Source: Planctomycetota bacterium
Lineage (GTDB): Bacteria > Planctomycetota > B15-G4
Direction: 5' to 3'
Assembly: GCA_020638905.1 (NCBI GenBank)
Contig: JACKHP010000019.1
Span: forward strand, 1-64,000
DNA length: 64,000 nucleotides
Position 1 is the first letter of the stretch; every line of letters starts with the position of its first letter. The position numbers and the translations under genes were made by a program. The notes under the pieces were generated by a model, which saw only the letters and a program-made list of their open reading frames with translations, was not told the origin of the DNA and did no database searches. Positions 29,647 through 38,724 of the stretch are shown here, piece by piece.

Positions 29647-30429
29647 TCAGTTGCCGGTGAACTTCGCCGGTCGCTTCTCGAGGAAGGCGCCCATGCCCTC
29701 CTTGAGGTCCTGGGTCGAGGCCAGCAGGCCGAAGAACGTGGCCTCGTAGTTGAGGCCGTCGGCCAGCGGCATCTCCGTGCCGTGGTTCACGGCGTCGAGC
29801 GCGAAGCGCACCGCCACCGGACCGCTGCGCAGGATGCCGCGCACGATCTTCTCGACCGACGCGAGCAGCTCGGCCTGCGGGAAGACCTTGTTCACGAGTC
29901 CGATGCGGTGCGCCTCGGCGGCGTCGATCGGTTTCGCCGTCAGGATCAGCTCCATCGCGCGGCCGCGGCCGACGATGCGCGGCAGGCGCTGCGTGCCGCC
30001 GTAGCCGGGGATGATGCCGAGCGTGACCTCGGGCAGTCCGAGCATCGCGTTCTCGGACGCGTAGCGCAGGTGGCACGCCAGCGCCAGCTCGCAGCCGCCG
30101 CCCAGCGCGTAGCCGTTGACCGCAGCGACCACGGGCTTCGGACACGCTTCGATCGTGTCCATGAGATGCTGGCCCTTCATGGCCAGCGGACGGGCGGTGA
30201 GCGACGTCTGCGTCGACAGTTCGCCGATGTCGGCGCCGGCCACGAAGGCCTTCTCGCCCTCGCCGGTGAGGATCACCGCGCGCACCGAGTCGTCAGACGA
30301 GAGTGCGTCGAAGCAGTGCTGCAGCTCGCCGATCGTCTGGTCGTTGAGCGCGTTGAGCTTGCTCGGACGGGTCACGGTGACGAACGCGATGCCGTCGCGG
30401 TCGTCGCGCTGGATGTTCTCGTAGGTCAC
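29647..30429 (-). CDS. enoyl-CoA hydratase/isomerase (crotonase)
   Basis: 260-residue crotonase-fold enzyme. The oxyanion-hole segment AFVAGADIGEL is near 65, the GGGCELALACHLRYAS motif near 105, and a catalytic glutamate in GLPEVTLGIIPGYGGTQRLPR near 135. Both catalytic glutamates of true hydratases appear present. It adds water to 2-enoyl-CoA such as crotonyl-CoA. It starts 6 bases after the stop of the cyclophilin gene, so it is in the same operon. Confidence 0.92.
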   Translation of the reverse strand: MTYENIQRDDRDGIAFVTVTRPSKLNALNDQTIGELQHCFDALSSDDSVRAVILTGEGEKAFVAGADIGELSTQTSLTARPLAMKGQHLMDTIEACPKPVVAAVNGYALGGGCELALACHLRYASENAMLGLPEVTLGIIPGYGGTQRLPRIVGRGRAMELILTAKPIDAAEAHRIGLVNKVFPQAELLASVEKIVRGILRSGPVAVRFALDAVNHGTEMPLADGLNYEATFFGLLASTQDLKEGMGAFLEKRPAKFTGN

Positions 30430-30435
30430 GTCGTC

Positions 30436-31257
30436 CTACTCCTGGTCTTTCGGCTTCTTGCTGCGCGAGGCCTTGCGCCGCGGACGCCGCGGCTTCTCTT
30501 CGGTCGCGCCCTCGGCGGGCGCGGCCTGCTCGAACAGGCCGTTCTGGTCGTCGGACTTCTTGGCCCTGGCCCCGCCCCGGCCCTTGCGCGCGGGTGCTGC
30601 CTCGGGCGGCGCGGCCTCGGCCGCGGGGGCCTCGTCGGCACCCTCGTCGTCGCCTCCCTCGTCACCGTCGTCGCCCTCGGCGTCGTCCTCGGCGTCGTCG
30701 GGACGCCCGCGCGCACCCTGCGGCGCGGGCTGCGGCTCGGGCTCGGGCTCGGGCTCGAACTCGATGTCGATCAGGTCGATGCCGTTGATGTACACGGGCT
30801 CGAGCGGCGTGCTGCGCTCCTTCCAGCGGTTGCCGTCGTGCACCTTGCTGGCCGCGATCTTGTCGAGCACGTCCTCGCCCTCGACGACCTTCGCGAAGGC
30901 GGTGAAGCGCGAGTCGAGGTAGTGCACCGGCACGGTGCAGATGAAGAACTGGCTGCCGGCGCTGTGCGGGTCGTTGTTGCGCGCCATCGACACGACGCCC
31001 TTCTCGTGCGGCGTGTCGTTGAACTCGGGCCGGATCGTGTAGCCGGGGCCGCCCGAGCCGTCGCCGTTCGGGCAGCCGCCCTGGACGACGAAGTCCTTCA
31101 GGATGCGGTGGAAGGTCAGGCCGTCGTAGAAGCCCTTCTTCGCCAGCACGACGAAGTTCTCGACCGTGCGCGGCGCCTTCTCGGGAAGGAGCTTCAGCAA
31201 CAGGTCGCCCTTCGACGTCCGGATCCTGGCCCGGCTCTCGCTCGTGATCGTCGGCAT
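30436..31257 (-). CDS. cyclophilin-type peptidyl-prolyl isomerase with charged tail
   Basis: 273-residue protein. Residues 1-165 are a bacterial cyclophilin, with FHRILKDFVVQGG, PGYTIRPEF and GSQFFICTVPVHYLD visible. The remaining approximately 100 residues are low complexity: an acidic Asp/Glu/Ala block, then a Lys/Arg-rich end (RPRRKASRSKKP). No signal peptide, so it acts in the cytoplasm. The charged tail may bind nucleic acid or a partner. It lies between the lipoprotein cyclophilin and the crotonase gene. Confidence 0.9.
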   Translation of the reverse strand: MPTITSESRARIRTSKGDLLLKLLPEKAPRTVENFVVLAKKGFYDGLTFHRILKDFVVQGGCPNGDGSGGPGYTIRPEFNDTPHEKGVVSMARNNDPHSAGSQFFICTVPVHYLDSRFTAFAKVVEGEDVLDKIAASKVHDGNRWKERSTPLEPVYINGIDLIDIEFEPEPEPEPQPAPQGARGRPDDAEDDAEGDDGDEGGDDEGADEAPAAEAAPPEAAPARKGRGGARAKKSDDQNGLFEQAAPAEGATEEKPRRPRRKASRSKKPKDQE

Positions 31258-31286
31258 CAGTCGTTGTCCTCGCGCTGCGCGGCGCC

Positions 31287-32552
31287 TCAGCGTCCGCGGG
31301 CATCGGCGATGGGCCCGGCGTCGTCGGGACGACGCGGGCGCAGGGTGGCCTTCACGATGGTGGGAACGGGTTCGACGGGACGCCCCGACGGCGTGCCGAG
31401 GGCGGCGATGGCGTCGAGCACCTTGTCGCCGCGGATGACCTGTCCGATGACGGTGTACTTGCCGTCGAGCTCGGGGACGCGACGCAGCGTGATGAAGAAC
31501 TGCGAGCTCGCCGTGTCGGGGTGCGCCATGCGCGCCATCGCCACGGTGCCGCGTCGGAAGGCGACCTCGCCGAACTCGGCGCGCACCTCGCGTCCCGCGC
31601 CGCCGAGACCGGTGCCGAGCGGGTCGCCGCCCTGCACCAGGTAGTCGGGGATCACGCGGTGGAACGTGAGTCCGTCGTAGAACCCCTGGCGCACGAGCTG
31701 ACGGAAATTGGCCGTGTTGCGCGGCGCGAGCTCGTCGTACAGCTCGATCAGCAGCGTGCCCTGCGACGTGACCAGTTCGAGCACGTCCTCGGACGCGCGC
31801 GGCGTCGCCGCGGAGACCGCCTGGCCGTCGTCGGCACGCGCCGACGACGGGTCGCGCGTGGCCGCGGCCGCCGTGCGCACGGACCCGGCATCGGACGCCT
31901 CGACCGACGCGGCGGGCAGCGCGGCGTCGCGCGCGGGCTCGGCAGAGGCCAGCGCCGCGTCGCTCTTCACGCCGAGTGCGTCGACGTCCTCAGAGATGCG
32001 CCCCGCGTCGACGAACAGCGCGTCGAGCTCGGTCTCGACCGACTGCAGCTCCTGGGCGTGCCGCTCGGCGCGCCGACGGACCCAGGCCACGTCCTCGGCG
32101 CGACCCCCGCCGCCCTCGCGCACGTAGTCGAGCACGCTCTCGACGTAGCCCTCGACCGTGGACAGGCGCGTCTCGACCACGTCGCGTCGACGCCGCAACG
32201 CGGCCAGCCGTCCCTCGAGGGCCTGGGCCTGGTCGGCGCGAGCCCCGTCGTCGCCCGGCCCGGGGACGACCCGCGCCGCGCGACCCAGCAGCTCGTCGAG
32301 CTGGCCGGCCTGGGTGCCGAGCGCGTCGAGCGAGGCGCGCACGCGCAGCACGTCGTCGCCCACGGCCGAGAGTCCGGCCACCGCCTCGGCGAGCGCTCCG
32401 GCATCGTCGTCGGACGTCGGCGCCACGCGCGCGGGCTGCGGCTCCTGCGGCACCCGACCCGGCGTGATCGCCGCCCCACCCGACGGAGCGACGGGCGCGC
32501 CGCAACCCAGGGCGAGCAGGAGCACGACGACGAGGGCGCCGCGAACCGTCAT
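31287..32552 (-). CDS. lipoprotein cyclophilin with coiled-coil spacer
   Basis: 421-residue exported protein. The N-terminus VVVLLLALGCGAP resembles a lipobox, so it is probably lipid-anchored. Residues about 45-200 are charged helices likely to form a coiled coil. An Ala/Asp linker follows, and the last 165 residues are a cyclophilin domain (FHRVIPDYLVQGGDP, SSQFFITLRRVPELDG). It should catalyse proline isomerisation in exported proteins at the membrane surface. Its ATG overlaps the stop of the 3-hydroxyacyl-CoA dehydrogenase gene (ATGA), so translation is coupled to a metabolic enzyme gene of unrelated role. Confidence 0.86.
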   Translation of the reverse strand: MTVRGALVVVLLLALGCGAPVAPSGGAAITPGRVPQEPQPARVAPTSDDDAGALAEAVAGLSAVGDDVLRVRASLDALGTQAGQLDELLGRAARVVPGPGDDGARADQAQALEGRLAALRRRRDVVETRLSTVEGYVESVLDYVREGGGGRAEDVAWVRRRAERHAQELQSVETELDALFVDAGRISEDVDALGVKSDAALASAEPARDAALPAASVEASDAGSVRTAAAATRDPSSARADDGQAVSAATPRASEDVLELVTSQGTLLIELYDELAPRNTANFRQLVRQGFYDGLTFHRVIPDYLVQGGDPLGTGLGGAGREVRAEFGEVAFRRGTVAMARMAHPDTASSQFFITLRRVPELDGKYTVIGQVIRGDKVLDAIAALGTPSGRPVEPVPTIVKATLRPRRPDDAGPIADARGR

Positions 32553-33418
32553 GCGCGCTTGTCGCCCTCCCACTTGTAGAAGCCCTCGCCGGTCTTGCGA
32601 CCGAGCTTGCCGGCCTTCACCTTGTCGCGCAGGATCTGCGGCGGGACGAAGAGCGGGTCGTTCGGGTAGCGCTCGTGCCATCCCTCGAGGATGAACAGCG
32701 TCGTGTCGAGGCCCACGTAGTCGGTCAGCGTGAACGGGCCCATCGGGTAGCCGGTGCCGAGCGTCATGCCCGTGTCGACGTCCTCGCAGGTCGCGTCACC
32801 GCGCTCGACCATGCGCATGGCCTCGGCCATGTACGGGACGAGCAGCCGGTTCACCACGAAGCCGGGCGTGTCCTTGGCCGCGATCGAGACCTTGCCGACC
32901 GCCTCGCCGAACGCGCGCGCCTCGGCGAACACCTCGTCGGAGGTCTTCTCGGTGCGCACGACCTCGACCAGCTTCATGAGCTGCACCGGGTTGAAGAAGT
33001 GCAGGCCCACCATGCGTTCGGGGCGTCCCGAGGCGTTGCCCATCTCGGCGATCGGGAAGCTCGACGTGTTGCTGGCCAGGATCGTCGACGGCTTGCAGAG
33101 CTTGCCCAGCTCGGCGTAGAGCGTCTTCTTCACGTCGAGGTCCTCGACGATGGCCTCGACCACGAGGTCGCAGTCGGCCAGGTCGCCCAGCTCGAGGGTG
33201 CCCGAGAGGCGCGCCAGGGCGGCATCGGCGTCGGCCTGGGTGGTCTTCTGCTTCTCGACGAGCTTCGCGACGCTCTTCTGGATGCGCGCCATGCCCTTGT
33301 CGAGGAAGGCCTGCTGGGTCTCGCGCACCACGACCGTGAAGCCGGCCTGCGCGGCGACCTGCGCGATGCCGTGGCCCATGAGTCCGCAACCGATGACACC
33401 GACTTTCTGGATGGCCAT
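32549..33418 (-). CDS. 3-hydroxybutyryl-CoA dehydrogenase
   Basis: 289-residue NAD(P)-dependent enzyme that interconverts acetoacetyl-CoA and 3-hydroxybutyryl-CoA. The Rossmann motif VGVIGCGLMGHGIAQVAA opens the protein. GLHFFNPVQLMKLVEVV near 140 carries the catalytic histidine, and KDTPGFVVNRLLVPY precedes the helical C-terminal domain with GPFTLTDYVGLD. With the thiolase and crotonase downstream, three steps of short-chain beta-oxidation (or its reverse) are encoded. No acyl-CoA dehydrogenase is present in the window. Confidence 0.94.
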   Translation of the reverse strand: MAIQKVGVIGCGLMGHGIAQVAAQAGFTVVVRETQQAFLDKGMARIQKSVAKLVEKQKTTQADADAALARLSGTLELGDLADCDLVVEAIVEDLDVKKTLYAELGKLCKPSTILASNTSSFPIAEMGNASGRPERMVGLHFFNPVQLMKLVEVVRTEKTSDEVFAEARAFGEAVGKVSIAAKDTPGFVVNRLLVPYMAEAMRMVERGDATCEDVDTGMTLGTGYPMGPFTLTDYVGLDTTLFILEGWHERYPNDPLFVPPQILRDKVKAGKLGRKTGEGFYKWEGDKRA

Positions 33419-33708
33419 GGGACCGTCTGCTCCGAGGAGGGAATGCGCTGGGAAGACACCTGGATGCTCGCGCCCGACCGAACGGTCGAGGGCGCGCCGG
33501 GGCCCGGCACCAGGGTGCTTCGATGCCGTGGTTTGCAGCCCGAGAGGCGGAGCATTATCGGGTTCGCGCCGCTCGGGCGCAACCGGCGGGGCCGTCCGTC
33601 ACGGGACGGACAGCAGGGCCGCATCATGCCACGATCGGAGCGGCGAAGCGCCTGCGAACGACACACAGAAGGGTCCGGCGGCAGGCGTCCCGAGCGGACC
33701 CCGCGGGC
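33419..33708. other. intergenic region without visible gene
   Basis: 290 bases between the dehydrogenase and the GNAT gene. It should contain the promoter of the dehydrogenase operon on the minus strand, but I see no good -10 box there and no hairpin I would defend. Confidence 0.35.
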
Positions 33709-34149
33709 TCAGCGCTTCTTCGGCTTCCAGGTCAGCGTGACGCGCGGGACGCCGTCGTCACCCGTCTCGGGCGGTCGCAGCGCCCGGAAGCCGTGCGCCT
33801 CGAAGAACGCGCTCGACTCGTCGGGCGCCTGGCACCACACGCCTCCGCCGCGTCGCTCGGCCACGGCCATGGCGGCCAGCAGCAGCTGGCGTCCGAGGCC
33901 CTGACGGCGCGCGCTCCCGCTCACCGCCACACCCCAGACGCGCCAGACCTCGCTGCCCAGGCCGTCGCGCTCGTCGTGCCGCAGCGTGAGCACGCCCAGC
34001 ACGCGCTTGCCCTTCTTGACGGCGAAGTGCAGCGTGCGCTCGTCGTCGTCGTCGTCGTACACACAGGCGGCGGCGTCGCGTCCCGGATGCAGCACCTCGG
34101 CCCGCAGCGGACGGCAGTCGGCGGCCTTGACGAGCACGAGTTCGGTCAT
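33709..34149 (-). CDS. GNAT-family acetyltransferase
   Basis: 146-residue acetyltransferase. The acetyl-CoA-binding segment VWGVAVSGSARRQGLGRQLL near residue 75 has the R/Q-x-x-G-x-G/A pattern, and AFFEAHGFRALRPP near 120 is the typical end of the fold. The substrate is not predictable. A TACACT box on the minus strand ends 6 bases before the ATG, so the mRNA is probably leaderless. Confidence 0.85.
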   Translation of the reverse strand: MTELVLVKAADCRPLRAEVLHPGRDAAACVYDDDDDERTLHFAVKKGKRVLGVLTLRHDERDGLGSEVWRVWGVAVSGSARRQGLGRQLLLAAMAVAERRGGGVWCQAPDESSAFFEAHGFRALRPPETGDDGVPRVTLTWKPKKR

Positions 34150-34155
34150 CGCGGC

Positions 34156-34161
34156 AGTGTA
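34156..34161 (-). promoter_or_regulatory. -10 box giving a leaderless GNAT transcript
   Basis: TACACT (plus-strand AGTGTA, 34156-34161) followed by gccgcg and then the ATG at 34149. The symporter gene at 41499 has the same six-base gap sequence after its -10 box. Confidence 0.45.
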
Positions 34162-34190
34162 GCGACCGGGCCCGCCGACGCGAACGCGCG

Positions 34191-35819
34191 TCAGGGCGTG
34201 TGTCCCACCACGGCGTTCGTCGAGGCGAAACCCAGCGGGGCGCCGGCGTCGAGCACCCAGTACTGCACGTACACGTCGAGCCCCGACGGGATGCCCGTCG
34301 GCCAGGTCGCGACCACGTCGAGCCGGCCGTCGAAGGTCGGCAGCCCGTAGACGAGGATGTCCGGGTTCGGCACGAACGTCCCGCCCTTGAAGGGCAGGGA
34401 CAGCTCGCTCGCGCCCACGACCAGGCCCGCGACGCTGAACGGCAGCGCACCGTTCAACGAGAGGACGAAGGCCTCGCCGCCGACCAGCGTGCCCTCGCCG
34501 AACAGGCACGGCTCGCCCATCGTCCCGGCGAGGGACTGGCCCAGCTTCGACCAGACGGGAAGGTCGGACACGCCGCGATACAGGTAGGCCGAACCCGTCT
34601 CGGGCCCGAGCCCGGCGTGGTAGCGCGCGCCTCCCACCGCGTAGGCGCCGTCGAGCGCCACGGCGAAGCCGAGGTTGTCGCCGGACGATCCGTCGCGCGC
34701 GGTCACGCCCGACGTCAGCCACCACGCGGGTCCCGCCGGATCGCGCCAGCCCGCGTGCACGCAGCCGCCGTTGGGCAGCACGTCGTCGGAGAGCGGCGCG
34801 CCCACGAGCACGATCGGCCCGTCGAGCGCCACGGCGCGTCCGAAGCCGTCGCCGTCGACCGGCTCGGGATGGGTCAGCGCGCCCTCGGCGACCCAGGCGC
34901 CGCCACCGTCGAGCGAGAAGCCGAACACGGCGCCCGACGCGACGAGCGGTCCGAGCGGGAAGGCCTCCACGAGTTGTCCCGGCGCCCCCACCACGGCCAC
35001 GTCGCCGGAGAGATCGAGCGCGCGACCGAAGTACGCCATCGCCTGGGGGACGGGCGACACCAGCTCGGCCTCTTCGACCCAGCCGCTGCCGTCGTCGTGG
35101 AAGATCCAGGCCGCGCCGGCGCTCACGCCGCCGTGATCGGCCAGGTCGGCGCCGGCCAACAGGCGATTCCCGTCGATGGCCACCGCCGCGCCGAAGTCGT
35201 CGCCGGGGAAGACGCTCGCAGGATGCAGCTCGGTGACCTCGCTCCAGATCGAACCCTGCGAGGGGTTGTCGAACACGTACACCGCTCCCGCGTCGGGCAC
35301 CGGATGGTCGTGGCGTCGCGCGCCGACGGCGATCGCGAAGCCCGAGACCGCGACCGAGTACCCGAACTGGTCGGACGCCGCGGTGTCGTGTCCCGTGAGC
35401 TTGTTGAGCTGCACCCAGGTCGAGCCGAAGCGCGCGAAGACGTACGCGGCGCCGGCGTCCGGCCCGAGCGCGTCGTCGGACGGCGCCCCGACCACGAGCA
35501 CGTCGCCGTCGAGCGCGAGCGAGGCGCCGAAGCGTGCATCGGGCTGGGCGTCGTTCGCCGTGAGCAGCGCCTGCTGGATCCACGAGCCGCCGACGCGCTT
35601 GTAGACGAAGACGCGTCCGCCGCCGGTGCCGCTGGGTGCGCCCGCGGGTGCGCCGACGACCAGCGTCTCGCCGCTCACCGCGACCGCCTCGCCGAACAGG
35701 TCGTGCGGCGCGTGCGGCGCGGGCAGGAACTCGTCGCGCTCGCACTGCGCGCCCGCGGTGGACGCCGCGAGCAGCAGGACGAGGAGCGCGAGCAGGCGCG
35801 GCGAGGAGGAGGCGATCAC
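34191..35819 (-). CDS. secreted FG-GAP repeat protein with FKGG C-terminal domain
   Basis: 542-residue exported protein. The GTG start gives a signal peptide (LLALLVLLLAASTAGAQ). About seven integrin-type FG-GAP repeats follow, such as FGEAVAVSGETLVVGAP, FGASLALDGDVLVVGAP and FGRAVALDGPIVLVGAP, expected to form a seven-bladed propeller. The final approximately 105 residues carry SLPFKGGTFVPNPDIL, YVQYWVLDAGAPLGFAST and end in GHTP, the domain shared with the proteins at 15052 and 52850. Likely surface-exposed or secreted; no enzymatic motif seen. Confidence 0.85.
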   Translation of the reverse strand: MIASSSPRLLALLVLLLAASTAGAQCERDEFLPAPHAPHDLFGEAVAVSGETLVVGAPAGAPSGTGGGRVFVYKRVGGSWIQQALLTANDAQPDARFGASLALDGDVLVVGAPSDDALGPDAGAAYVFARFGSTWVQLNKLTGHDTAASDQFGYSVAVSGFAIAVGARRHDHPVPDAGAVYVFDNPSQGSIWSEVTELHPASVFPGDDFGAAVAIDGNRLLAGADLADHGGVSAGAAWIFHDDGSGWVEEAELVSPVPQAMAYFGRALDLSGDVAVVGAPGQLVEAFPLGPLVASGAVFGFSLDGGGAWVAEGALTHPEPVDGDGFGRAVALDGPIVLVGAPLSDDVLPNGGCVHAGWRDPAGPAWWLTSGVTARDGSSGDNLGFAVALDGAYAVGGARYHAGLGPETGSAYLYRGVSDLPVWSKLGQSLAGTMGEPCLFGEGTLVGGEAFVLSLNGALPFSVAGLVVGASELSLPFKGGTFVPNPDILVYGLPTFDGRLDVVATWPTGIPSGLDVYVQYWVLDAGAPLGFASTNAVVGHTP

Positions 35820-35873
35820 GGTGTGGCTTGCCCGCCGGGAGGTGCGAGCCCGGAGGGTGAGGGATGAATGCGT

Positions 35874-35879
35874 ATTCTA
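35874..35879 (-). promoter_or_regulatory. overlapping divergent -10 boxes
   Basis: TAGAAT on the minus strand (35879-35874) faces the FG-GAP gene. The same bases give TATTCT at 35873-35878 on the plus strand, facing the glycosyltransferase. Initiation in the two directions would compete. Confidence 0.45.
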
Positions 35880-35922
35880 CCGGAACATCGCGTGAGTGGC
35901 GCGGGACCGGCGGCCGGTCCCC

Positions 35923-36954
35923 ATGGAGCGCCTCCTTTTCTTCGGCCATGGGGATGGGTCCGGGTTGACCTCTTCGCCACCTCGGATCGACGTGCTGTTG
36001 CCCGTGCGACGGGCCCGGCGCACGCTGCCCTCGGCCGTGGGCGACGTCCTGGCCCAGCGCGGCGTGGAGGTGCGCGTCCTGGCGGTGGTCGACCGCGACG
36101 CCGACGGACGGGACGACGGATCGGCCGCCTGGCTGGCCGAAGGCGTCACCGGTGAATCTCGCCTGATCGTGCTCGACGGTCCGGGACGGGGCGCGGCCGC
36201 CGCCCTCCAACTGGCCCTGGAGCACACCGAGGCCGAGCTCGTCGCGCACATGGAGGCCGACGATCGCTGCCCGCCCGACCGGCTCGCGCGGCTGGTCGCG
36301 GCACTGGCCGCCGACCCGACGCTCGACGGCGTGGTCAGCCGCGCCGGACAGATCGGCGCGCGCACGCCCGGCATGCGTCGCTACCTCGACTGGCAGAACG
36401 CGCTGCTGAGCGGCGCGCGCATGGCCGCCGAGCGCTTCGTCGAGATCCCCGCGCTGCACCAGACGGGGCTCTACCGCCGGCGCGCCCTGCTCGCGGCGGG
36501 TGGATACGTCCCGCGCGGCGACTGGCCGATCGACATCGACTTCTGGTTCCGCTGGTTCGAGCAGGGCCTGTCGGTGGTCAAGCTGCCGCGCGTGCTCTAC
36601 CACTGGCGCCAGCACCGCGCGCAGTCGACACGCGCGGGCGGAGCGCACGCGCTCGACGTCCTGCGCGCGGCGAAGGCCGACGCCCTGGCGCGCCTCTTCG
36701 GCCGCGCCGGACGCACGCCCCGCGCGCTGCGCGTCGTGTCGACCGGCGCGACGCTGCGCCGCTGGACGGACGCGCTCGCCGCGCACGACGTCGAGCTGCG
36801 CGCGCCGTGCGCCTGGCGTCCCGGGCAGGCGCCGCCGGCGCTCGACGACGACGCGCTGCTGCTCGCGGCCTACGGCATGCCGTCCGCGCGCGAGGCCCTG
36901 CGCGTCGCGCTGGGACGTCCCGCGGAACCCGAGCGGCTTCTGTTCTGCGCGTGA
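35923..36954 (+). CDS. glycosyltransferase family 2
   Basis: 343-residue GT-A enzyme. It opens with RIDVLLPVRRARRTLPSAV (nucleotide-sugar site), has EADDRCPPDRLARLV near residue 105 as the metal-binding acidic motif, and DIDFWFRWFEQGLSVVKLP near 205, typical of GT2. The last approximately 100 residues are an extra region of unknown role. Start is uncertain: GTG 35896, ATG 35923 and TTG 35965 are all in frame, and the core starts at about 35984. Donor and acceptor sugars cannot be inferred. Confidence 0.8.
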   Translation: MERLLFFGHGDGSGLTSSPPRIDVLLPVRRARRTLPSAVGDVLAQRGVEVRVLAVVDRDADGRDDGSAAWLAEGVTGESRLIVLDGPGRGAAAALQLALEHTEAELVAHMEADDRCPPDRLARLVAALAADPTLDGVVSRAGQIGARTPGMRRYLDWQNALLSGARMAAERFVEIPALHQTGLYRRRALLAAGGYVPRGDWPIDIDFWFRWFEQGLSVVKLPRVLYHWRQHRAQSTRAGGAHALDVLRAAKADALARLFGRAGRTPRALRVVSTGATLRRWTDALAAHDVELRAPCAWRPGQAPPALDDDALLLAAYGMPSAREALRVALGRPAEPERLLFCA

Positions 36955-36982
36955 CGCGCGCGGCGTCCCGCGTGTCGGCGCA

Positions 36983-38164
36983 TCAGGCGCGTTCGAAGAG
37001 CGCCGAGATGCCCATCCCGCCGCTCACGCACAGCGTCGCCAACCCGCGCCGGACGTCGCGCTTCTGCATCTCGTGCAGCAGCGTGACCACGATGCGAGCG
37101 CCGGTGCAGCCGATCGGATGGCCCAGCGCGATCGATCCGCCGTTCACGTTCAGCTTGGCGTGGTCGAGGGACATCTCGCGGTCGCACGCCAGCACCTGCG
37201 CGGCGAAGGCCTCGTTGAGCTCGACCAGGTCGATCTCGGAGAGCGCGAGCCCCGTGCGCTCGAGCAGCTTCGCCGTGGCGGGGACGGGACCCAGTCCCAT
37301 GACGGCCGGATCGACGCCGGCCATGGCGAAGTCGACCAGTCGCGCGAGCACGGGCAGCTTGCGCTTCGCCGCGAAGGCGGCCGACGTGACGACCACCGCG
37401 GCCGCGCCGTCGGTGATGCCCGAGCTGTTCGCCGCCGTGACGGTGCCGTCCTTCTTGAACACCGCGGGCAGCTTCGCCATCGACGCCAGGCTCGCGTCGG
37501 GACGCAGGTGCTCGTCGGCCTCGACGAGCGTCTCGCCCTTGCGCGTGGACACGCTCACCGGAACGATCTCGTCGACGAAGCGCCCTGCGGACTGGGCCTC
37601 GCCGGCCTTGCGCTGCGAGTCGGCCGCGAAGCGGTCCTGATCGATGCGCGGGATCTCGTAGCGCTCGGCCAGCGTCTCGGCCGTCGATCCCATGGGTCCG
37701 TCGACGAGCGGGCAGTGGAAGCCGTCGGCGTAGTTGCCGTCGAGCAGCTGCGCGTGTCCCAGCCGGTAGCCGGTGCGCATCTGCGGCAGCAGGAACGGGA
37801 TGCGCGACATCGACTCGGTGCCGCCGGCGATCACGACCTGCGCCGCGCCGCTGCGGATCTCGTTGGCGGCCAGCGTGATCGCGCGCAGGCCCGAGGCGCA
37901 GGCCTGGTTCACGGTCATCGCGGTGCGATCGTGCGGCACGCCGATCTTGACCGAGATCTGCCGCGCCGGGTTGGGACCCGAGCCGGCCTGGCGCGCCATG
38001 CCGAACAGGACCTGGTCGACGTCGCCGGGCGCGAGCTGCGCGCGCTCGAGCGCGGCCCGCGCGGCGTGCATGCCCAGGTCGACGGCGGAGACGCTCGAGA
38101 GCGAGCCCAGGAACTTGCCGATGGGCGTGCGCGCGGCGGCGCACAGGACGATCTCGTCGGACAC
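36983..38164 (-). CDS. acetyl-CoA acyltransferase (second thiolase)
   Basis: 393-residue thiolase with the acyl-enzyme cysteine in NQACASGLRAI near 88, GGTESMSRIPF near 112, the histidine motif NVNGGSIALGHPIGCTG near 345 and the second cysteine in LCVSGGMGISALFERA at the end. The GTG at 38164 (VSDEIVL) has a GAGG site at about the right distance; upstream frame sequence is not family-like. A TAAGGT box at 38251-38256 with CTGACG 18 bases upstream may be its promoter. It is a clear paralog of the thiolase at 28329 but stands alone. Confidence 0.92.
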   Translation of the reverse strand: MSDEIVLCAAARTPIGKFLGSLSSVSAVDLGMHAARAALERAQLAPGDVDQVLFGMARQAGSGPNPARQISVKIGVPHDRTAMTVNQACASGLRAITLAANEIRSGAAQVVIAGGTESMSRIPFLLPQMRTGYRLGHAQLLDGNYADGFHCPLVDGPMGSTAETLAERYEIPRIDQDRFAADSQRKAGEAQSAGRFVDEIVPVSVSTRKGETLVEADEHLRPDASLASMAKLPAVFKKDGTVTAANSSGITDGAAAVVVTSAAFAAKRKLPVLARLVDFAMAGVDPAVMGLGPVPATAKLLERTGLALSEIDLVELNEAFAAQVLACDREMSLDHAKLNVNGGSIALGHPIGCTGARIVVTLLHEMQKRDVRRGLATLCVSGGMGISALFERA

Positions 38165-38370
38165 GGGGGCTTCCTCGAGGCAGGACGGGTGCTCGTCGCG
38201 CGCCTCGGGGTGCCCATGCACCCGTCGCGGCGGCGCCGGACGAGCCCGACACCTTAGCCGATGCCGGGCCCCCGCGTCAGCGTCCCGCACACGCCGACGA
38301 CGGTCGTCTCCGCGCGAGCTCTCGGCGGGACGTCACGCTCGCGCGGCGCCCCCGCCGTCGACGGCGTCGG

Positions 38371-38631
38371 TCAGACGTCGGCGCCGACGGCCTTGAGCTT
38401 GGCCAGCTTGTCGGCCTCGCTGAGCGCCTCGAACTTCTTCTGGCAGCCGTCGCAGCAGTAGCCGACCTTGTCGCCGTGGAAGTCGCTCATGGGCATGTTC
38501 GGGTCGATCGCCTCGCCCATCATCGGGCACTTCGTGTTGAGCACCTTGGGCGCCTCGGCCTTGGTCTCGGTCGAGCAGGCCGAGACGACGAGCAGCATCA
38601 GCGAGGCGGCGAGAGCGGTGAGCTTGGACAT
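38371..38631 (-). CDS. small lipoprotein with cysteine metal site
   Basis: 86-residue exported lipoprotein. Signal and lipobox are seen as LMLLVVSACSTE. The mature part has CPMMGEAID, then HGDKVGYCCDGCQKKFEAL, which resembles the YHS/TRASH-type metal-binding knuckle found in copper and heavy-metal proteins. It probably binds Cu or a similar soft metal outside the cytoplasm. An extended -10 (TGCTATGAT) lies on the minus strand at 38716-38724. Confidence 0.8.
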   Translation of the reverse strand: MSKLTALAASLMLLVVSACSTETKAEAPKVLNTKCPMMGEAIDPNMPMSDFHGDKVGYCCDGCQKKFEALSEADKLAKLKAVGADV

Positions 38632-38715
38632 GGGGATTCGCTCCTGAGGTCGGGTCCGCTCGGCGCGTCGGTCTCCGTCGCGGAGCCGCGGCGACGCGGG
38701 CGGGAAGAGCGCGCG

Positions 38716-38724
38716 ATCATAGCA
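38716..38724 (-). promoter_or_regulatory. extended -10 promoter of the lipoprotein gene
   Basis: TGCTATGAT on the minus strand. The TG one base before a near-perfect -10 hexamer can replace a -35 box, and no good -35 is present. Confidence 0.5.
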
